A stretch of DNA of 7,734 nt from an uncultured bacterium. Its GTDB lineage: Bacteria > Planctomycetota > UBA1135 > GCA-002686595. This document shows, piece by piece, positions 4,566 to 7,734 of the stretch (its first letter is position 1; the number at the start of each line of letters is the position of its first letter). The position numbers and the translations under genes were made by a program. Under the pieces are notes generated by a model, which was given only the letters and a program-made list of their open reading frames with translations, ran no database searches and was not told the DNA's origin. The DNA lies in assembly GCA_902826945.1 (NCBI GenBank), contig CADEGS010000216.1, positions 1-7,734 of the forward strand, written 5' to 3'.

Positions 4566-6770
4566 CTACTCGCCGAGGACGCGCTCGAGCTGCCAGACGA
4601 GCGGCCCCTCCGGCGGCTGGCGCAGGTCGAGGTCGCGCTCGAGCTCGGTCCCGTCCTCGAGCACGAGCACCGCGCGCACGACGTCGGCGGGCAGGCCGCG
4701 GGCCTCGACCCGTCCCTCCTGGCCGACCTCGGCCCAGGGGCCCCAGACGTTGGTCGCGTGCACGAGGTCCAGCGTCATGCCGTCGAGGTCGCGGAAGAGC
4801 ACGTCCGTGCCCTCCGGCGCCGGCGCCCCGCGCGCGTCGAGGATGCGCAGCACGACGTCGCGCGCGGCCAGCAGGCGCACGTCCTCTGCGTGCTCGCCGG
4901 CCTCGTACTCGCGCATCGGGAGCTGCCGGCGCGCGTACCCGACGGCAGAGACGACGAGCGCCTTCCGGCCGGGGCGCAGGCCCCTGACGCGGTACGCGCC
5001 GTCGGTGCCGTCGCGCACCATCCCGACGATCCCGTTCTCCCCCAGCTCCTGCACGACCACCTGGAAGGCAGGGAGCGGCGCCCCCGTCACGCCGTCCAGC
5101 ACGGCGCCGCGCAGCGTGACGTCGTCGCGCAGCGCGGGGTCGAGGCGCACCAGGACTTCGCTGTCGCCGGCGCGGGCCCGCACGATCCAGGGCGCCTGCG
5201 GATCCTCGGGCCGGACGACGCGCAGCTCGAAGGTGCCGGGGTAGAGGTCCTCGAAGGCGAAGCGCCCCTGCACGTCGGTCAGCGTCCGCTGGATCCCGAG
5301 CAGCCACTCCCAGGTGGTGGGCTCCCCGAAGAGGATGTCCGGGAACGAGAGGCGGCGCTCGCCGACGAGCAGGACCTGCACGTCCGCCGCGGCGCGTCCC
5401 TCCTCGTCCACGACGCTGCCGGCGAGGGCGAGGCCCGGCTCGAGGCGGATCTGCGCGTCGGGCGCGGAGGGGTCGAGCGAGAAGGGCTGCTCGGCGAGGA
5501 TCGCGTGCCCCGCGGCGTGCACGCCGAGGATCGCCTCGTCGCTCGCGGGCAGCCCGCACAGGCGGAACGCGCCGTCGGCGCCGGTCGTGGCCCGGGCCCG
5601 CTTGCCCATCGGGATCCAAACCAGGACACGCGCGCCGGCGACCGGCCGTCCGCTCGCGTCGGTCACGCGTCCCGCGCGGCAGGCGCCGCGCTCGAGGCGG
5701 ATCGTCATGGGGGCGGGGTCGGTCTCCGCGATCGAGAGGTTGGCGTCGAGGTACGCCTCGTGCGCCGCGAGCAAGCGGCAGCGGATCCCCGGCGGGAGGC
5801 CGGAGATGGCGAACGCTCCGCGCGCGTCGCTCGTCACCGTGTCGAGCAGGACCTGGGAGGTGTAGTTCCGTTCGCGGTAGAGCTCGGCGGCCGCTTGCAC
5901 GCGCGCTCCCTCGATCCCGCGGCCGGACGCGTCGACGACATGGCCGGCGATCGACCAGGGCGCCGCCAGCTCCACCGTGACGCCCTCGACGCTCTCGCCC
6001 TCGGCGACCTCGCCGAGCGCGCCGTGCGTGCAGACCAGCCCCTCGGCGCGCGCCTCGATCCAGTACTTCGGGCCGACGTGCTCGACCCGGAAGCCGCCGT
6101 CGAAGGCGCTGCGGGTCAGGAGCTCGGCGGGCTTGGTTCCGCCGGGCCGAGGGCTGGGCATCTGGCTCCAGACGAGGACCTCGGCCGCCGCGACGCCGCG
6201 GCCCTCGGCGTCCACGACCGTCCCGGACACGATGCCGCCCGCGCCGATGCGCAGGTCGAACGAGAGGACGCGGCCGAGCGACAGGCGCGCGGCGGGGTGG
6301 ATTCGCTCGCTCGCCGCAGACTCCTCGGTCGCCAGCGCACCGAGGGAGACGAGGTCGGCGGGCGCCGCGACCTCGAAGCGGTAGGCGCCGTCCGTCGCGG
6401 AGAGCGTCTCGAGCGTCTCGCGATCCTCTCCGCGGCGCAGGGAAGCGAGCACGCGCGCGCCTGCGACCGGAGCGCCGTCCGCACGGCGCAGGACGCGCCC
6501 CTCGATCACGCCCGCCGTCGCGCCCGCGACCGCCGGCCGGGGAAGAGGATCCGACGCGCTGCCCGCCAGCGACTCGCGCGAGGGCGTCTCGGGCTCGCCG
6601 GCAGCGTCGTCGAGGGACGCGGCGGCGAGGAGCTCGTCGCGCGCGGCCTCGCCGTCCTCGGCGACCGGGAGCGCGGACACGGGCGCGCGCGAGCGCTCCT
6701 CTCCCCCGAGCAGCCGGACGACGATCCATGCCCCCGCGAGCAGGGCTGCGACCAGGGCGAGCCGTCGCAT
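4566..6770 (-). CDS. Exported protein with about seven carboxypeptidase-regulatory-like beta-sandwich modules
   Basis: The 734-residue protein starts at ATG 6770, giving MRRLALVAALLAGAWIVVRLL, a short positive end and a hydrophobic helix (about 4-21) that would act as signal anchor or signal peptide; no lipobox is visible. An Ala/Glu/Asp/Pro-rich linker (25-85) follows. Repeated modules of the CarboxypepD_reg/transthyretin-like type then span about 88-148, 178-268, 272-358, 364-443, 446-543, 552-634 and 637-715. Each starts with a segment such as GRVTDASGRPVAGARVLVW and has a later DGAFRLCGLP-type turn. No peptidase or other catalytic domain is attached, so a surface, adhesive or scaffold role outside the cytoplasm is an inference. 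An in-frame ATG at 6899 would overlap the divergent gene and spoil the signal segment, so I reject it. The upstream box TACCAT lies six bases before the chosen ATG, predicting a leaderless mRNA. Confidence 0.92.
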   Translation of the reverse strand: MRRLALVAALLAGAWIVVRLLGGEERSRAPVSALPVAEDGEAARDELLAAASLDDAAGEPETPSRESLAGSASDPLPRPAVAGATAGVIEGRVLRRADGAPVAGARVLASLRRGEDRETLETLSATDGAYRFEVAAPADLVSLGALATEESAASERIHPAARLSLGRVLSFDLRIGAGGIVSGTVVDAEGRGVAAAEVLVWSQMPSPRPGGTKPAELLTRSAFDGGFRVEHVGPKYWIEARAEGLVCTHGALGEVAEGESVEGVTVELAAPWSIAGHVVDASGRGIEGARVQAAAELYRERNYTSQVLLDTVTSDARGAFAISGLPPGIRCRLLAAHEAYLDANLSIAETDPAPMTIRLERGACRAGRVTDASGRPVAGARVLVWIPMGKRARATTGADGAFRLCGLPASDEAILGVHAAGHAILAEQPFSLDPSAPDAQIRLEPGLALAGSVVDEEGRAAADVQVLLVGERRLSFPDILFGEPTTWEWLLGIQRTLTDVQGRFAFEDLYPGTFELRVVRPEDPQAPWIVRARAGDSEVLVRLDPALRDDVTLRGAVLDGVTGAPLPAFQVVVQELGENGIVGMVRDGTDGAYRVRGLRPGRKALVVSAVGYARRQLPMREYEAGEHAEDVRLLAARDVVLRILDARGAPAPEGTDVLFRDLDGMTLDLVHATNVWGPWAEVGQEGRVEARGLPADVVRAVLVLEDGTELERDLDLRQPPEGPLVWQLERVLGE

Positions 6771-6776
6771 GGCCGG

Positions 6777-6784
6777 ATGGTAGC
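6777..6784 (-). promoter_or_regulatory. Predicted -10 element of the modular exported protein gene
   Basis: On the minus strand this reads GCTACCAT. Its hexamer TACCAT ends six bases before ATG 6770, so transcription should start at or next to the A of the start codon. No Shine-Dalgarno sequence is present, consistent with leaderless initiation. No -35 match is seen. Confidence 0.5.
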
Positions 6785-6809
6785 GCGGCGGGATCGTCCC
6801 GAGGTGGAG

Positions 6810-6826
6810 CACGCTCGATGAGCGTG
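6810..6826. promoter_or_regulatory. 7-3-7 inverted repeat at the centre of the divergent promoter region, possible shared operator
   Basis: CACGCTC-GAT-GAGCGTG is perfectly symmetric and centred at 6818. The two divergent -10 hexamers occupy 6777-6782 and 6855-6860, whose outer ends have their midpoint at 6818.5. A dimeric regulator here would sit about 50 bases upstream of both predicted transcript starts and could control both genes together. Confidence 0.4.
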
Positions 6827-6852
6827 GGCCCCCGCCGTCGAGAGCGGCTCCT

Positions 6853-6860
6853 GGTACCCT
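6853..6860 (+). promoter_or_regulatory. Predicted -10 element of the LolA-like gene
   Basis: GGTACCCT has hexamer TACCCT (6855-6860) ending seven bases before ATG 6868, which predicts a leaderless mRNA. It mirrors the arrangement of the divergent gene. No -35 or Shine-Dalgarno sequence is visible. Confidence 0.5.
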
Positions 6861-6867
6861 CTGCGCC

Positions 6868-7617
6868 ATGGCGACGGCGGCCGAGGTCCTCGAGCGCACG
6901 CTGCGCGCCCACGCGAGCTGTGCGACCTATCGCGACGAGGGCGAGGTCGTGACGGTGATGTCCTTCGGCGCCAAGCCGTACCAGCAGAGAACGAAGCGGA
7001 TCGTGTTCCGGACCGCGTTCGTGCGTCCCGACGCGTTTTCCTTCCGGTTCCGGGAGGCGACCGTCGGGCCGGAGTCCGAATGGTCGCTCTACGCGGTCTG
7101 GGCGCGCGGCGGCCGCGCCCGGAGCTGGTGGTCGCTCAACGAGCAGACGAACGAGCACGAGTCGATCCTGCACGCGCTGTCGGGGCCGACCGGCGTGTCG
7201 AAGGGATCCGCGATCCGTGTGCCGCACCTTCTGCTGGGGGAGCGCTGCGAGTTCAGCCTGCCGGCTGCCGAAGGCGCAACCTTGCGCGAGGACGTCCTGG
7301 AGGGCGGCACCCGATGCCACGTCGTCCGCGGCTCCTTGCCCATGAATCGCGTGGCGGAGCACTGGATCGACGCGACGACCCACCTCCTGCGCAAGGTGCG
7401 AGAGGAAAGCTCGGCGGACTCGATGCGCGAGCTGGTCGAGCGGGCGCGGGAGAACATCCGGCACAGCCCCGAGTTCGACGAGACGAAGCGGAGAGAGCTC
7501 CTGTCGTCCTTCGAATCGAGGCCCGAGCTGCCGGGGATGACGACGACGACGACGACGGTTCGGCCCGAGGTGGACGTCCCCATCGCTCCCGAGGAGCTCG
7601 ACTTCACTCCTGCCTGA
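6868..7617 (+). CDS. LolA-like / DUF2092-like protein, no signal peptide
   Basis: The 249-residue protein begins MATAAEVLERTLRAHASCATYRDEGEV. This resembles the start of the mature part of outer-membrane lipoprotein-sorting (LolA-fold) and DUF2092 proteins. Supporting segments are IVFRTAFVRPDAFSFRFRE (45-63), WIDATTHLLRKVREE (166-180), which looks like the family's hairpin following the ligand-facing strand, and PEVDVPIAPEELDFTP near the C-terminus. Such proteins usually have an N-terminal signal or lipoprotein leader and work in the periplasm. Here none precedes Ala3, and the frame upstream of the ATG encodes no hydrophobic stretch. The product is therefore probably cytoplasmic or exported by other means. 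It has three cysteines (18, 127, 150). Family assignment rests on motif resemblance only. The gene is divergent from the modular exported protein, with 97 bases between starts. Confidence 0.8.
   Translation: MATAAEVLERTLRAHASCATYRDEGEVVTVMSFGAKPYQQRTKRIVFRTAFVRPDAFSFRFREATVGPESEWSLYAVWARGGRARSWWSLNEQTNEHESILHALSGPTGVSKGSAIRVPHLLLGERCEFSLPAAEGATLREDVLEGGTRCHVVRGSLPMNRVAEHWIDATTHLLRKVREESSADSMRELVERARENIRHSPEFDETKRRELLSSFESRPELPGMTTTTTTVRPEVDVPIAPEELDFTPA
7540..7557 (+). repeat. (ACG)6 trinucleotide repeat in the LolA-like gene
   Basis: Six identical ACG codons encode Thr225-230 in what is probably a late beta strand. All six use the same codon, so this is a true DNA microsatellite. Slippage would add or remove threonines without shifting the frame. 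Confidence 0.85.
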
Positions 7618-7629
7618 TCGCGGGATCGT

Positions 7630-7647
7630 GTCCTCGTCCGGGAGGAC
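7630..7647 (+). terminator. Hairpin after the LolA-like gene
   Basis: GTCCTC (7630-7635) and GAGGAC (7642-7647) pair around a 6-base loop, 12 bases past the stop codon. The position suits a terminator, but no T-run follows and the stem is short. Confidence 0.3.
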
Positions 7648-7687
7648 GGTGCGGCGGCGAGCGGCCGCGGTACAGACCTCGTGCTTC

Positions 7688-7726
7688 CGTCGCTGCGCGA
7701 CGATGGGGTCGCGCCTGCGGCGCGAC
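7688..7726. repeat. Two tandem inverted repeats with the same TGC centre
   Basis: CGTCGC-TGC-GCGACG (7688-7702) is followed five bases later by GTCGCGCC-TGC-GGCGCGAC (7708-7726). Both share GTCGC/GCGAC ends and a TGC centre, and both are followed by GA, so the unit looks duplicated with a 3-base insertion in each arm of the second copy. The 117 bases after the last gene hold no coding frame I can support. The pair could be a REP-like element, tandem operator sites for a gene beyond the window, or a 3' structure. Confidence 0.4.
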
Positions 7727-7734
7727 GAGGCCTG

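Noticed and set aside
4758..6821. A plus-strand frame of 687 codons opposite the modular exported protein
   Set aside because: It is antisense to a gene with a signal segment and repeated modules, and it contains no domain itself.
6771..6899. An upstream start at 6899 for the modular exported protein
   Set aside because: It would add 43 residues before a good signal segment and overlap the divergent LolA-like gene and its promoter.
2509..7464. An open minus-strand frame of 1651 codons
   Set aside because: It overlaps five better genes, its translation is dominated by Arg, Ala, Gly and Pro in long monotonous stretches, and it shows no domain. At this GC content, stop codons are rare in the wrong frames.
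1..7734. CRISPR array, tRNA, rRNA, insertion sequence, defence or phage genes
   Set aside because: No regular spaced repeats, cloverleaf, rRNA-like sequence, transposase, integrase or known defence motif was seen.

Overview
The window is very GC-rich and gene-dense, and most ORFs open on the opposite strand are codon-bias shadows. Six protein genes are supportable: a partial 2-oxoacid dehydrogenase E1 alpha/beta fusion (minus, cut by the left edge), a divergent ECF-like sigma factor (plus), a class I SAM methyltransferase (minus), a four-CBS-domain protein (minus), a long exported protein of repeated carboxypeptidase-regulatory-like modules (minus), and a LolA-like/DUF2092-like protein without a signal peptide (plus). 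GC-rich Planctomycetota is my best guess for the source, because of the many-module beta-sandwich protein, the orphan ECF-like sigma factor and the fused E1. A myxobacterium-like deltaproteobacterium is the main alternative. No rRNA, tRNA, CRISPR array, transposase or phage gene is visible.

Layout. 1-1591 is the E1 gene, running leftwards. 1592-1846 is a divergent promoter region serving E1 and the sigma gene; it includes a long leader for the sigma gene with a possible 22-codon upstream ORF. 1847-2512 is the sigma gene. 2513-2618 is a convergent gap with six G-runs. 2619-3425 (methyltransferase) and 3594-4403 (CBS protein) run leftwards with a 168-base gap that holds inverted repeats. 4404-4565 holds the CBS promoter and a long-armed inverted repeat behind the next gene. 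4566-6770 is the modular exported protein. 6771-6867 is a compact divergent promoter region. 6868-7617 is the LolA-like gene. 7618-7734 has no gene but contains three hairpins.

The genes do not form an obvious single pathway; this looks like chromosomal housekeeping and accessory sequence rather than a defence or mobile island. The more unusual signal is regulatory. An octamer, GSTASSVT, was found five times in my by-eye scan of both strands. All five copies lie in gene-free gaps and point at a downstream gene, and two sit 6-7 bases before an ATG, which predicts leaderless mRNAs. In the 6771-6867 region a 7-3-7 inverted repeat is centred within half a base of the midpoint between the two divergent -10 boxes, which suggests one shared operator. 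Other inverted repeats lie beside the E1 and CBS promoters. At this base composition, individual short inverted repeats are weak evidence and need a shuffling test.
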